Assembly (NCBI GenBank): GCA_964642505.1
Contig: CAZXQY010000003.1
Span: forward strand, 1-64,000
Origin: TMED69 sp964642505
GTDB lineage: Bacteria > Pseudomonadota > Gammaproteobacteria > Ga0077536
Reading direction: 5' to 3'
DNA: 64,000 nucleotides
The translations under genes were made by a program, and so were the position numbers. Positions 18,101 through 27,085 of the stretch are shown here, piece after piece (the first letter of the stretch is position 1; the number at the start of each line of letters is the position of its first letter). A model generated the notes under the pieces. The model was given only the letters and a program-made list of their open reading frames with translations. It was not told where the DNA came from and ran no database searches.

Positions 18101-19222
18101 TTATGCCGTTCTGTGAGGCCTAGACAAGTACTCCGTACTACGCATTTCAATCAGTCTACTAGCCGTCCGTTCAAATGGCTTCGCTAGTCTGACCCCTGTA
18201 TAAAGCATCTCCGGCGTGGCTACTGAAGAGACAATCAAATTAACTTTTCTATCATACAGTTCGTCGATTAAATTTATGAATCGCCGAGCAGCATCCTCAT
18301 CTTCGCGTCCGAGAATTGGAATATTCTCCAAAAGCATAGTGTGGTAAAGGTTACCTATCTCAATATAATCCCTTGAAGACCTAGGATTCATACATAACTG
18401 TTTGAAACTCGCCCAAATTACGCCATCAGCGGCTCTCCGTACTTTGAAGGCTCTACCCGCAACAATTATCTCTTCGCTCAAAGAGGCGTTACCCCCTGTC
18501 ATAACCAAGAAAATCTCCATAAAACTATCTGTAAATTCATTTACCTCACCTAAATAGAATACGGGCGCGCTTTCCAAAGCACGGAGCCGATAATCTGTAT
18601 CTCCTTTAATTTCAACAACCGTAGTGAATTTTTTAAGAAGGTCGATTGCGGGGACAAAATGTTCTCTCTGCAGCCCATCACTATAGAGCAAATCTGGCTC
18701 TTCGTTTGATGTAGCTATCAAAGTAACTCCTCGCTCAAAAAGATTAGCGAGCAACCGACCTAGCAACATAGCATCAGTAATATCGGTTACTTGAAACTCA
18801 TCCAGGCAAACCACTCGGATCGAGCTGGCCCAAGCATCTGCCACCGCGGCTAGCGGGTCTACCAGGAGCGACTTTTCTCTTAACTCATCATGAATACCTT
18901 GCATAAAGGAATGAAAATGCAGCCGTCTCTTAGGAGTACCACTTAACGAATCGTAGAATAAATCCATCAGGTAAGTTTTACCTCTTCCTACATCTCCCCA
19001 AAGATAAACACCTGGAACTAAGTGCCAAGATCTGTAACCAGAAAAGGAAAAAAGTGACCGGAGGCTTTTGAAGTCCTTCTTTCGATCAGCCTCTAAACTT
19101 TTGCAAACGAAATCGAGTTGGATAGCGACGTCAAGCTGTCTTGAGTTATGGGTAATGAGCCCTCCGAGGCAATCAGAGTAGTACTTTTCACTAGGTAGTA
19201 CGATATTATTAGAGTTTGCCAT
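18101..19222 (-). CDS. zapE: Cell division ATPase ZapE (AFG1 family)
   Basis: AAA+ ATPase associated in E. coli with the constricting division ring. 373 residues with Walker A GDVGRGKTYLMDLFYD (about residues 77-92), the PKRRLHFHSFM segment, Walker B VVCLDEFQVTDITDAM, and sensor-like LIATSNEEPDLLY. The typical C-terminal FIxLIDELYD segment is present. The length is normal. It is divergent from the zinc peptidase gene and convergent with the MFS gene. Confidence 0.93.
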   Translation of the reverse strand: MANSNNIVLPSEKYYSDCLGGLITHNSRQLDVAIQLDFVCKSLEADRKKDFKSLRSLFSFSGYRSWHLVPGVYLWGDVGRGKTYLMDLFYDSLSGTPKRRLHFHSFMQGIHDELREKSLLVDPLAAVADAWASSIRVVCLDEFQVTDITDAMLLGRLLANLFERGVTLIATSNEEPDLLYSDGLQREHFVPAIDLLKKFTTVVEIKGDTDYRLRALESAPVFYLGEVNEFTDSFMEIFLVMTGGNASLSEEIIVAGRAFKVRRAADGVIWASFKQLCMNPRSSRDYIEIGNLYHTMLLENIPILGREDEDAARRFINLIDELYDRKVNLIVSSVATPEMLYTGVRLAKPFERTASRLIEMRSTEYLSRPHRTA

Positions 19223-19326
19223 GATGTGATGACGGGTAAATAAAATAAAAAAACTTAGATTGTTAATAGTTCTTCAAGGTCATTTTTATATACACTATAG
19301 GATAGTGTACTAATTTCCGAACATTA

Positions 19327-20013
19327 ATGCTTATGACGATCATAATTGTTATTGTTTTTATACTTTTGTTTCTGCCCCAGATTTGGGCCAAAAGGACGAT
19401 GGCGAAATATGATTTCGAGCGATCCGACATACCTGGGACAGGAAGTCAATTTGCGAATCATCTGATAAAAAAACTTAACCTTAACAACTGCCAAGTTGTT
19501 AAGGACGAATCTGGACTGGGGGATCACTACGATCCTAGAAGCAAAACCGTTAGTCTGTCAGGGCAGTATTTTAGTAATAAATCTTTGACCGCGCTAGTAG
19601 TCGCGAGCCACGAAATAGGACATGCCTACCAACACCATATAGGTTATAAGCCCCTTCAAATAAGAACCCAGTTAGTTACTATCGCAAACCTAGCTGAGAG
19701 AATAGCTTCCTTGGTCTTGATAGCTAGCCCCATAATCACATTCGTTACAAAAATGCCTATTATCGGAGCCATAGTATTTATGTCTGCGTTTTGCATCATG
19801 GCTCTCCCTGTTTTAATTCATCTCGTAACCCTGCCAACCGAGTTCGACGCTAGCTTCAAAAGAGCACTGCCCATCTTAGCCTCAGGCTACCTAAACGAAG
19901 AGGAATTAAAAATTGCCCGAAAAATCTTGTTAGCCTGTTCGCTAACCTATGTGGCAGCTTCCCTGGCAGGATTGCTTAATCTATGGAGGTGGATTAGACT
20001 CCTCCGGCGTTGA
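19327..20013 (+). CDS. Membrane zinc metallopeptidase (YugP-like)
   Basis: Predicted inner-membrane zinc peptidase of 228 residues with the HEIGHAYQHH active-site motif (HExxH) at about residues 96-105. It has an N-terminal helix (residues 1-18), a central pair of hydrophobic helices after the motif, and a C-terminal one. The stretch GSQFANHLIKKLNL followed by GDHYDPRSKTVSLS is characteristic of the neutral zinc metallopeptidase family PF04298. Substrate unknown. The divergent gap to zapE (about 100 bases) presumably holds both promoters. Confidence 0.88.
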   Translation: MLMTIIIVIVFILLFLPQIWAKRTMAKYDFERSDIPGTGSQFANHLIKKLNLNNCQVVKDESGLGDHYDPRSKTVSLSGQYFSNKSLTALVVASHEIGHAYQHHIGYKPLQIRTQLVTIANLAERIASLVLIASPIITFVTKMPIIGAIVFMSAFCIMALPVLIHLVTLPTEFDASFKRALPILASGYLNEEELKIARKILLACSLTYVAASLAGLLNLWRWIRLLRR

Positions 20014-20061
20014 AATTATTAGTCAGTCTACATTAGCGAAAATATACGATTATCAAAACCT

Positions 20062-20841
20062 ATGAGAAAATTCAGGTTGCATAAATTAGAAGGAATAATT
20101 TTTGATGTTGATGGCACCTTAGCTGACACTGAGAATGCACATCGTCAGGCGTTTAATCAGGCCTTCAGGGAATTAGATCTGGATTGGTACTGGTCAATCG
20201 AAAGATATACTAAACTACTTTCAATTTCCGGCGGAAAAGAAAGGATCACCGTTTTTGGAAAGGAACTTCGGCAAAGATTCCCTAGCGACTCAAAGTTTTT
20301 TGACTTTGTAGCTGAGTTGCACGATCGGAAAGGTGAAAACTATAGACATTTATTATCTGAAGAGAGAATTAAATTACGACCGGGGGTGAAACGATTGATA
20401 GAAGAAGGACATCATAATCTAATCAGCCTTAATATCGCGACGAGCTCATCATTTGCGAACGTAGACACGTTGATGCGTGCCAATTTTGGAAACAATTGGG
20501 AAGGCCTTTTTAAGGTCATCGAAACCAGCGACACCACGAAAGAAAAGAAACCGAACCCGGCCGTTTATAAAAATGTTCTTACGAAAAGTAAATTGAAAGC
20601 TGAAAACGTAATTGCTATAGAAGACACACCCAACGGTTTAGAGGCCGCTCTCGGGGCCTCTTTAAAAACCGTAGTAACGGTACATCCGATGACGGCCAAA
20701 AGCATTTTTCATGATTCTTCCTTAGTACTTGACGGTATGGGAGAACCCGACCAACCATTTACCGTACTTTTAGGCGATACCTTTGGCCATAGCTTTTTAA
20801 ACGTAGCTCTTCTAGACAAGATTTTAGGGCATGCCAGGTAA
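20062..20841 (+). CDS. HAD-superfamily phosphatase, CbbY-like
   Basis: 259-residue haloacid-dehalogenase hydrolase. Motif I IIFDVDGTLADTE provides the nucleophile and acid/base aspartates, motif II is in NIATSSS, the motif III lysine lies in KEKKPNP, and motif IV is AIEDTPNGLEAA. The helical cap inserted after motif I resembles the CbbY/beta-phosphoglucomutase subgroup, which dephosphorylates sugar phosphates such as xylulose bisphosphate. The substrate is not determined by sequence. It ends three bases from the convergent protease gene. Confidence 0.87.
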   Translation: MRKFRLHKLEGIIFDVDGTLADTENAHRQAFNQAFRELDLDWYWSIERYTKLLSISGGKERITVFGKELRQRFPSDSKFFDFVAELHDRKGENYRHLLSEERIKLRPGVKRLIEEGHHNLISLNIATSSSFANVDTLMRANFGNNWEGLFKVIETSDTTKEKKPNPAVYKNVLTKSKLKAENVIAIEDTPNGLEAALGASLKTVVTVHPMTAKSIFHDSSLVLDGMGEPDQPFTVLLGDTFGHSFLNVALLDKILGHAR

Positions 20842-20844
20842 AGT

Positions 20845-22197
20845 CTATTCTACCAGAACATACGCATTACCACCTCCTCTATGGACTCGTAAAAGGATTT
20901 TACTCCCCGAATCTTTCGCTATATCCAGAAACTCTTCTACTGTTTTTATTTTCTGCCTATTGATCGAACTTACGACGTCCCTTTCCCGTAATCCTGCTAA
21001 CCACCCCTTGCTGCCCTTTTTTACCTTATAGAACATAACTCCTTCTATTCTTCCAAAATTTTCGGAAGTTTCCGGAATAGGCCCAACAGATAGTCCTGAA
21101 AGCGCACTTTCTTTGAACTGACTTGTTCCGAGGGCATCTTTATAATCTCCTACAACAAGTTCTACAGTCACACTTTTTCCATTTCTTAAACAGTCCAAGC
21201 TAAGCTGTTGACCTGCACGCGCCAAACCTAGTCGATTCCTCGCATCGGAGGCGCTACTTATCGGACGTCCGTCAATCTCTATTACGACATCGCCGAGCTC
21301 AAGCCCTGAAGTATCCGCTGGAGAACCACCCAAAACGCTGACAATCACTGCGCCTTTTTTAACCGACAATCCAAATGCTTCTATTAAAGACGGATCTAAA
21401 TCTTGAAACTTAGCACCGACAAACCCTCGTCTCACTTCCCCATATTGCACTATCTGGTTAAGCACATCTCTCGCCATATTTACCGGGATAGCGAAGCCTA
21501 TACCAATATTCCCCCCGTGTTGCGAATAGATCGCCGTATTGATTCCTATCAATCCCCCTTCTAGGTTCACCAAAGCACCTCCTGAATTTCCGGGATTAAT
21601 CGAAGCATCGGTCTGAATCAAATCCTCGTAGTCGAGAATTCCCAACCCAGAGCGGGCCAGAGCACTTACAATTCCTGAAGTAACAGTTTGGCCTAAACCA
21701 AATGGGTTCCCAATTGCCACCACAAAATCTCCTACTTTCAAGGAATCTGAATCAGATAGCTCGATTGAAACTAACTTTCCTCCTCCAATCTTCAGAACCG
21801 CAATATCTGTTTCCGGATCAAAGCCGACTAAATCGGCTTTAAAAGTTCCTCCGTCCAACAATTTTACTCTGATCTCATCTGCGCTCTTTATTACGTGATA
21901 GTTCGTCAATATCAGGCCTTTTTTTGAGTCCACGATCACCCCGGAACCCAAGCTTTGTGTTCTCTTCTGCAATGAACGTTCCGGTACATTAAAAAACCGC
22001 CTAAAAAAAGGATCGTTAAATAGTGGATTCAAGCGTAATTCGACACTCCCTTCGGTTGATATATTGACTACGGCAGGCGTGACCGTATTTAACATTGGAG
22101 CCAAGCTATATTGTTGGTTTGCGGGCAATGCACAAAACGGCTCACCCACCCATAGCGTCAGTATTGTGACCCAACCAACTATATTTAATCTTCGCAT
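20845..22197 (-). CDS. Periplasmic trypsin-like serine protease with two PDZ domains (DegP/DegQ type)
   Basis: Envelope quality-control protease of 450 residues. The ATG at 22197 gives a signal peptide ending near FCALPA; an upstream TTG at 22233 would add 12 residues. The catalytic triad is visible: His in LTNYHVIKSADEI, Asp in DPETDIAVL, Ser in NPGNSGGAL. Two PDZ domains follow (about residues 255-345 and 360-450), so it resembles DegP/DegQ rather than single-PDZ DegS. The LA loop is short, favouring DegQ/MucD-like proteins. coq7 lies nearby upstream on the same strand. Confidence 0.92.
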   Translation of the reverse strand: MRRLNIVGWVTILTLWVGEPFCALPANQQYSLAPMLNTVTPAVVNISTEGSVELRLNPLFNDPFFRRFFNVPERSLQKRTQSLGSGVIVDSKKGLILTNYHVIKSADEIRVKLLDGGTFKADLVGFDPETDIAVLKIGGGKLVSIELSDSDSLKVGDFVVAIGNPFGLGQTVTSGIVSALARSGLGILDYEDLIQTDASINPGNSGGALVNLEGGLIGINTAIYSQHGGNIGIGFAIPVNMARDVLNQIVQYGEVRRGFVGAKFQDLDPSLIEAFGLSVKKGAVIVSVLGGSPADTSGLELGDVVIEIDGRPISSASDARNRLGLARAGQQLSLDCLRNGKSVTVELVVGDYKDALGTSQFKESALSGLSVGPIPETSENFGRIEGVMFYKVKKGSKGWLAGLRERDVVSSINRQKIKTVEEFLDIAKDSGSKILLRVHRGGGNAYVLVE

Positions 22198-22241
22198 AAC
22201 ACCGTAAATTCTTATGTGATAAATGTTGGACAATGTTCCGT

Positions 22242-22901
22242 CTATAACTTAGACGCAACTTCCTTCATGACGAGGGCGGCGGCACCCATCATTTGTTTCA
22301 CAAAATAGGGTGGTTCAAGAGCACCCAAAGACTGAGCTCTCGATCCATGTTCTAACTCGTCTTCTCGCATTTGCTGAAGTATTTGACGAGTCCGGTGATC
22401 ATCTAAGGGTGTTCTCGATAGGTGCGCTTCCAGGTGTCGCGATACCTGTTTCTCGGTCTCCTCCACAAAGCCCAGGTTTTTTTGGTCTCCCACCAGCGAA
22501 ATAAGAGCCCCCATAAAAAAAGAACCAAAAAACCAAAATTGTGTGAAAAGACTAATTGAACCACTCAATTCTTCAAGTCGACGAGAACACCACACTAAGT
22601 GTCTTCGCTCTTCGGAAGCAGCTTCTTTCATAAAAGCAAACGTGGTGTGGTCTCTGGCAAATAAAGCCTGCCCCAAATAAAGCCCTTGCGCGGAAACCTC
22701 TCCAGCATGATTAACACGCATTAAGGCGACTACATTACATTTCTCAGATTCACTTATCCATCTTTTTCTCTCTGGCGCCCGGGGGTAATCCTCTAAATAA
22801 TTCGTCGCATTGGAGGATTCAATATCTATCCGAAATATGCTATCAAAGCGTTCAATCAGAACATCTAGTCCAGAGGGGCACCTCACATTAGAATTTAGCA
22901 T
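22242..22901 (-). CDS. coq7: Demethoxyubiquinone hydroxylase Coq7
   Basis: Di-iron monooxygenase that hydroxylates 2-octaprenyl-3-methyl-6-methoxy-1,4-benzoquinol late in ubiquinone synthesis, in place of UbiF. 219 residues: the ferritin-like helix motifs are RVNHAGEVSAQGLYLGQ, EEASEERRHLVWC and the C-terminal MREDELEHG, supplying the Glu and ExxH iron ligands. The N-terminal 45-residue extension is normal for beta/gammaproteobacterial Coq7. With ubiK this indicates aerobic ubiquinone synthesis. It lies just upstream of the Deg-type protease gene on the same strand. Confidence 0.95.
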   Translation of the reverse strand: MLNSNVRCPSGLDVLIERFDSIFRIDIESSNATNYLEDYPRAPERKRWISESEKCNVVALMRVNHAGEVSAQGLYLGQALFARDHTTFAFMKEAASEERRHLVWCSRRLEELSGSISLFTQFWFFGSFFMGALISLVGDQKNLGFVEETEKQVSRHLEAHLSRTPLDDHRTRQILQQMREDELEHGSRAQSLGALEPPYFVKQMMGAAALVMKEVASKL

Positions 22902-22928
22902 CTCGGAATCCTAAAAATTATACCTATC

Positions 22929-22943
22929 ATGGTATAATACCAT
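22929..22943. repeat. Perfect 15-base palindrome between coq7 and rplM
   Basis: ATGGTAT-A-ATACCAT, seven-base arms around one central base, 28 bases upstream of coq7 and just upstream of the rplM promoter. It has the form of a dimeric repressor operator. AT-rich sequence makes coincidence possible. Confidence 0.45.
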
Positions 22944-22953
22944 TTATATATCA

Positions 22954-22982
22954 TTGACAGTTATCTGCGTTACTCGTAATAT
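22954..22982 (+). promoter_or_regulatory. Sigma-70 promoter of rplM-rpsI
   Basis: Perfect -35 TTGACA (22954-22959), 17-base spacer, and -10 TAATAT (22977-22982), giving a leader of about 45 bases before rplM. Confidence 0.7.
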
Positions 22983-23035
22983 CCACCGTTTGCACGTTTG
23001 TTTTAACCACTAAATATTTTTCGGCGACTTTTCTG

Positions 23036-23467
23036 ATGAAAACATTTTCGGTCACTCCATCTGATATTAAACGAGACTGGTACCTAGTGGACGCGACTGA
23101 CAAGATACTGGGCAGACTGGCTAGTGAAATTGCAAAAAGATTGCGAGGGAAACATAAGCCCGAATACACACCGCATGCCGACACGGGCGACTACATAGTT
23201 GTGGTAAACGCAGAAAATATAAAAGTCTCAGGGAACAAGTTGGAAGATAAAGTATATTATCGCCATTCCGGATACCCTGGAGGACTAAAAAGTACAAATT
23301 TAGAAGATTTGTTAGCTAAATCCCCAACGGCTGCCATCGAATATGCTGTAAAAGGCATGCTCCCGAAAGGCCCTCTCGGGAGAGCTATGTTCAAAAAGCT
23401 CAAAGTCTACAGTGGACCAAATCACAAACATTCCGCTCAGCAACCAACAACTTTGGAACTATCCTAA
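23036..23467 (+). CDS. rplM: Large-subunit ribosomal protein L13
   Basis: Early-assembling 50S protein. 143 residues, with the expected N-terminal segment WYLVDATDKILGRLASEIA, the YTPHADTGDYIVVVNAE stretch, and the C-terminal signature MLPKGPLGRAMFKKLKVY. The length matches E. coli (142). First gene of the rplM-rpsI pair, three bases apart, behind a strong promoter. Confidence 0.99.
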   Translation: MKTFSVTPSDIKRDWYLVDATDKILGRLASEIAKRLRGKHKPEYTPHADTGDYIVVVNAENIKVSGNKLEDKVYYRHSGYPGGLKSTNLEDLLAKSPTAAIEYAVKGMLPKGPLGRAMFKKLKVYSGPNHKHSAQQPTTLELS

Positions 23468-23470
23468 ATT

Positions 23471-23863
23471 ATGGAAAAATCAGAGCATCTACGCACCGGC
23501 CGAAGGAAGACCTCCACTGCCAGAGTTTTCCTAAAACGAGGGTCAGGACAGATAAATGTAAATGGGAAACCACTTGACGAGTATTTCGGAAGAGTAACCG
23601 GTCGGATGTTGGTAAAGCAGCCCTTAGAGTGCGTTGATATGCTTGATTCACTTGATATCAGAGTAACCGTAAAAGGGGGTGGGAATACCGGGCAAGCTGG
23701 AGCAATACAACTGGGAATCACTAGGGCATTGATAGGATATGATCAAAGTTTTAGAGCTCCTCTTCGGGCCGGAGGATTTGTGACAAGAGATGCCAGAGAA
23801 GTAGAACGAAAAAAAATCGGTTTACACAAAGCTCGTAAAAAGCCGCAATTCAGTAAACGCTAA
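23471..23863 (+). CDS. rpsI: Small-subunit ribosomal protein S9
   Basis: 130-residue 30S protein whose C-terminal tail reaches the P-site tRNA. Signatures: GRRKTSTARVFLKRGSGQINVNG at the start, GGGNTGQAGAIQLGI in the middle, and the basic tail ending KKPQFSKR. Co-transcribed with rplM. A tRNA-Gln gene follows after about 100 bases in which I see no clear terminator. Confidence 0.99.
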   Translation: MEKSEHLRTGRRKTSTARVFLKRGSGQINVNGKPLDEYFGRVTGRMLVKQPLECVDMLDSLDIRVTVKGGGNTGQAGAIQLGITRALIGYDQSFRAPLRAGGFVTRDAREVERKKIGLHKARKKPQFSKR

Positions 23864-23964
23864 GAATTCCCCTTCCGTTTAAACGCGCAACCGCGTCCGA
23901 GCTCCTCTTCGACGGGGCGGCAGCTAGTGGTCTTAAGTCCAACAGTAGCTCCTAATTCTGTTTT

Positions 23965-24035
23965 TGGGGGATCGTCTAATGGTAGGACAGCGGACTCTGA
24001 CTCCGCCAGTCTAGGTTCGAATCCTAGTCCCCCAG
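23965..24035 (+). tRNA. tRNA-Gln (anticodon CTG)
   Basis: 71-base cloverleaf: acceptor stem TGGGGGA pairs with TCCCCCA, anticodon stem GCGGA/TCCGC encloses CTCTGAC with anticodon CTG, and the T-arm contains GGTTCGAATCC. The discriminator is G. The next three bases are GCA, so the 3' CCA is not encoded and would need CCA-adding enzyme. Confidence 0.97.
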
Positions 24036-24120
24036 GCATTTACAAGTGAGAAGCGGCTCTGGAAGCACACCCAACGAACGCTAATTAATGAATAAATCCA
24101 CTCTTTCTGGTAATTTCAAC

Positions 24121-24148
24121 TTGTTAGTTGTAATTTATTTAGTATAAA
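24121..24148 (+). promoter_or_regulatory. Possible promoter of the DUF1329 gene
   Basis: -35-like TTGTTA (24121-24126), 16-base spacer, and -10 TATAAA (24143-24148), about 50 bases upstream of the coding start, in an AT-rich stretch. Confidence 0.4.
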
Positions 24149-24200
24149 TAATATTTGAAATTAATTATCGCCTTTTGTCACTTTAGCTAAGGGGAAGACT

Positions 24201-25586
24201 ATGCACGTAAAACGATTCGATTTCGATTACAGTAGACGGTACTTTCTGGAAAAAACTATGGCCGGAGCGGGTGGAGCAGGTGTCCTAACCGCTCTATGGC
24301 CCGAAATTTGTCGTTCTTACTCCGCCGCCAAGTCGTATCCCGACGAACTCTTGGATATAGAAACCTTTACTAAGGGACAAGTAAAGGTTGGAGATGTGAT
24401 AGATGCAGATAATGTCCTACTTGTTCAAGATTTAATCGACCCTATCACTTATCAAGAAGTTTTACAGGACGGGAGAAAGTTCTTCATCCAGCCATCTATC
24501 CAAGAAGCAGACACTATGTATCCTCCCTATTTTTTGGATGCGACAATACGCAATCAAGGCCAAGCCACTTTTGATAGTATCGGGAACGTGTATACAAAAG
24601 ATGGCAAACCATGGATAGGCGGACTGCCGTTCCCAGAAGTTTCAAGTGGCGACGAAGCTATCGCGAATATTACCTTGAGCTGGGGACGACACGATAAAGC
24701 TATGTACACAATACCGGCAGTGACAGTAGACAAGGAAGGAGAACAAAGATTTGAATACGAATGGATTTGGGCTGAACAACAATGCTCCGGCTTGGTTCAC
24801 CCGAGGGAAAGTAGTCCCTACCTGGACGGATACGACCATCTTTCCCGAATGCAGGTTATCTGGTTTACGTACACTCTAGACGTTAAGGGTCATGCGTTCT
24901 TAAGTTATTGGAAATACGATCAAAGGGAAATACCTGATCTTTGGGGCTACCTGCCTTCATTGAAAAGAGTACGACGTTTCCCTGCTAACCAAAGATTTGA
25001 ACCCTATATGCCTGGAATGAACCTATACCTCTCCGACGCATGGGCATCTGGCGATCCTATGCTCACTTGGGGGAACTGGAAGATAATACACAGAGGTCCA
25101 TTCTTGGCTTCACCTCACTTTCAATGGCAACCGGATAATCCCAATTGGGCCCCCTCACTGATCGGTGGCAATCAAGGACAATCTTACTATTATGTAGGTA
25201 AATCTCTAATACCAGAGGTAATTGTGTTTGAAGGCGAACCAGTAGGTTTCCCAAGCGCACCAGTTAGCAAAAGAAGAATTTTCCTAGACACTAGGAACAT
25301 GGGAGCTGCAGTGGCCATAACCTACGATCGCAATGGTGATGTCTGGAAAGGCTTAGAAGGAGGAGGAGGATTGGCACAAACGGACTCTCAGTCTATATTA
25401 ACTTCCGACGGAAGACCGGAATGGAGCTGGTGGTGGGCGATGAGCCATGACGTCCAAAGAAACGACGTGACACGGTTTCACAACGCTCCTACCAGTAGAG
25501 GAACCTGGGAATTCGCCTTAGATCCTGAAGAAGATTTTGTTGCAAGGTATATGACAAAACAAGCCTTGAGGAGGATGGGAATTTAA
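24201..25586 (+). CDS. DUF1329 family protein, exported
   Basis: 461-residue protein of the DUF1329 family, distantly related to outer-membrane lipoprotein-sorting proteins. The N-terminus has a twin-arginine-like SRRYFLEK followed by a hydrophobic AGAGGAGVLTALWP, suggesting export, perhaps by Tat. Family features include the YPDELL opening after the signal, the KGHAFLSYWKYDQ strand pair, LKRVRRFPANQR near the centre, and the C-terminal W-rich WSWWWAMSHDVQ. Members often sit in gene clusters for sterols, hydrocarbons or other hydrophobic compounds. The biochemical role is unknown. A VOC and a HAD gene follow on the same strand. Confidence 0.82.
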   Translation: MHVKRFDFDYSRRYFLEKTMAGAGGAGVLTALWPEICRSYSAAKSYPDELLDIETFTKGQVKVGDVIDADNVLLVQDLIDPITYQEVLQDGRKFFIQPSIQEADTMYPPYFLDATIRNQGQATFDSIGNVYTKDGKPWIGGLPFPEVSSGDEAIANITLSWGRHDKAMYTIPAVTVDKEGEQRFEYEWIWAEQQCSGLVHPRESSPYLDGYDHLSRMQVIWFTYTLDVKGHAFLSYWKYDQREIPDLWGYLPSLKRVRRFPANQRFEPYMPGMNLYLSDAWASGDPMLTWGNWKIIHRGPFLASPHFQWQPDNPNWAPSLIGGNQGQSYYYVGKSLIPEVIVFEGEPVGFPSAPVSKRRIFLDTRNMGAAVAITYDRNGDVWKGLEGGGGLAQTDSQSILTSDGRPEWSWWWAMSHDVQRNDVTRFHNAPTSRGTWEFALDPEEDFVARYMTKQALRRMGI

Positions 25587-25620
25587 ATTAGTTAGGAACT
25601 AACCGTCGATAAATTATTTC

Positions 25621-26304
25621 ATGTCCAAATACATCCTATCGAAAGACGTTTTTGACATAGGTTATTTCACTGACCATTTGGACAAAACCTTAAGGTTTTG
25701 GAAAAACGAACTGGGATCGGATTGTGAAACTCCTGTACGGTATAACGATGGTTTGACACAATATCGCTACCCTCTTAGAGAAACCATTATTAAGGTAAAC
25801 ACGTCAGATAGAAAACTGGCGAAACCGCCAAGTGGATACACTGAACTTTTCATTGCGACGAAAGGTATAAATTCCCCCAAAAGTCTACATAACCCCGATG
25901 GCGAACTGGTTACATTTGTCCCGAAAGGGTATTTGGGAATATCAGAAACTGCCATAAAGGTTTCCGTTAGCAATACTAAGTCACACGGACATTTTTACGA
26001 AATTGTGATGGGATTTGAGAAAATTGGAGAAAATTCTTTCCGCTCTGGAAATTGTCTCTTGTTTACAGAGAAAAAAGAACAACAAGAGAGAGCCGGCCAT
26101 TGGGTAAATTTTGGCTTTAGGTACTTCACGGTCCACGTGCGTAACTTAGACGACACTTTCAACAGGATGGTTGCTGCGGGCGCGGAAGTGGGAGAAGAGC
26201 CGTATGCAATTGGAGACATTGCCAAAATTTCATTTGTACGCGATCCGGATGGCAATTGGATAGAAGTAGCCCAAAGAGCGTCTTTAGCTGGTCCCTGGAC
26301 GTAA
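25621..26304 (+). CDS. VOC-superfamily (glyoxalase/dioxygenase fold) protein
   Basis: 227-residue vicinal-oxygen-chelate fold protein. The N-terminal half begins DVFDIGYFTDHLDKTLRFWKNELG and the C-terminal half (about residues 160-220) ends FVRDPDGNWIEVAQ, with the typical metal-site glutamate in that last strand. The central region is more divergent. Candidate metal ligands are not fully recognisable, so it may be an isomerase, dioxygenase or binding protein. It lies 34 bases after the DUF1329 gene and 10 before the HAD gene, so probably one transcript. Confidence 0.75.
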   Translation: MSKYILSKDVFDIGYFTDHLDKTLRFWKNELGSDCETPVRYNDGLTQYRYPLRETIIKVNTSDRKLAKPPSGYTELFIATKGINSPKSLHNPDGELVTFVPKGYLGISETAIKVSVSNTKSHGHFYEIVMGFEKIGENSFRSGNCLLFTEKKEQQERAGHWVNFGFRYFTVHVRNLDDTFNRMVAAGAEVGEEPYAIGDIAKISFVRDPDGNWIEVAQRASLAGPWT

Positions 26305-26314
26305 AAGAACAACC

Positions 26315-27085
26315 TTGAAACATTACAAGACAATTATTTTCGATTTGTTTAATACAGTCGTTCTTTGGGAACCAAGAAAAATCCCTACCTTTATATACGA
26401 AGATAGAAAATTTCGCTCCACCAATATGGCTACTTATCAGACCTTAGGAAAGTATAGGGAATTAGTTTCTTTTCCTGAATATCACCGAGCTTGCCAAACA
26501 GTAACGGCCCAATTAACAGAAAAGAAAAAACAGAGTACCAGGGAAATCTCTTCCTTGGACCGATTCAGTTCCATTTTAAAGTCTCTAGATTTTATAGATG
26601 CTGAGACGGCAAACGTTTTAGCGAAGAAAATTGTCTCGACCCACATGGGAATCTTAACTGCCGCTACTTTCATTCCGAAGGCACACATCTTTGAATTAAG
26701 GCAACTGCATCTCGAATACCAAATCGGCCTGCTATCAAATTTTGATGACAGCCAAACTGTTAAACGGATTTTAGAAAGTGCTGAAATCGACCAATTTTTC
26801 GAATCTACCGTAGTTTCTGAAAAAATTGGTGTGCGAAAGCCTTCTCAGAAAATATTTGCGATTTCTCTTTCTGAACTTAACGCTGACCCGGAGGAGACGT
26901 TATTCGTTGGTGATTCCTGGGAAGAAGATATTGTGGGGGCAATGGATATCGGGATGGACGCCATATGGATAAATGCGGATCGACATAAAATACCTACCCC
27001 AAAGGGATCTCTCTGTACTGAATCTAGCGTTAGATGTTTACCCTCTATAACAGAACTTTCACATTTCCTACAAAATTTGGCATAG
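26315..27085 (+). CDS. HAD-superfamily hydrolase
   Basis: 256-residue HAD hydrolase beginning at TTG 26315. Motif I is IIFDLFNTVV: the nucleophile is present, but the second aspartate two residues on is Phe-Asn, as in haloacid-dehalogenase-like members (DxFxT). Motif II is LLSNFDDS, and motif III/IV comprise RKPSQKIF and FVGDSWEEDIVGA. The fourth-motif aspartates are intact. Dehalogenase or phosphatase activity cannot be distinguished. Its last 18 bases overlap the convergent TRAP permease gene. Confidence 0.82.
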   Translation: MKHYKTIIFDLFNTVVLWEPRKIPTFIYEDRKFRSTNMATYQTLGKYRELVSFPEYHRACQTVTAQLTEKKKQSTREISSLDRFSSILKSLDFIDAETANVLAKKIVSTHMGILTAATFIPKAHIFELRQLHLEYQIGLLSNFDDSQTVKRILESAEIDQFFESTVVSEKIGVRKPSQKIFAISLSELNADPEETLFVGDSWEEDIVGAMDIGMDAIWINADRHKIPTPKGSLCTESSVRCLPSITELSHFLQNLA

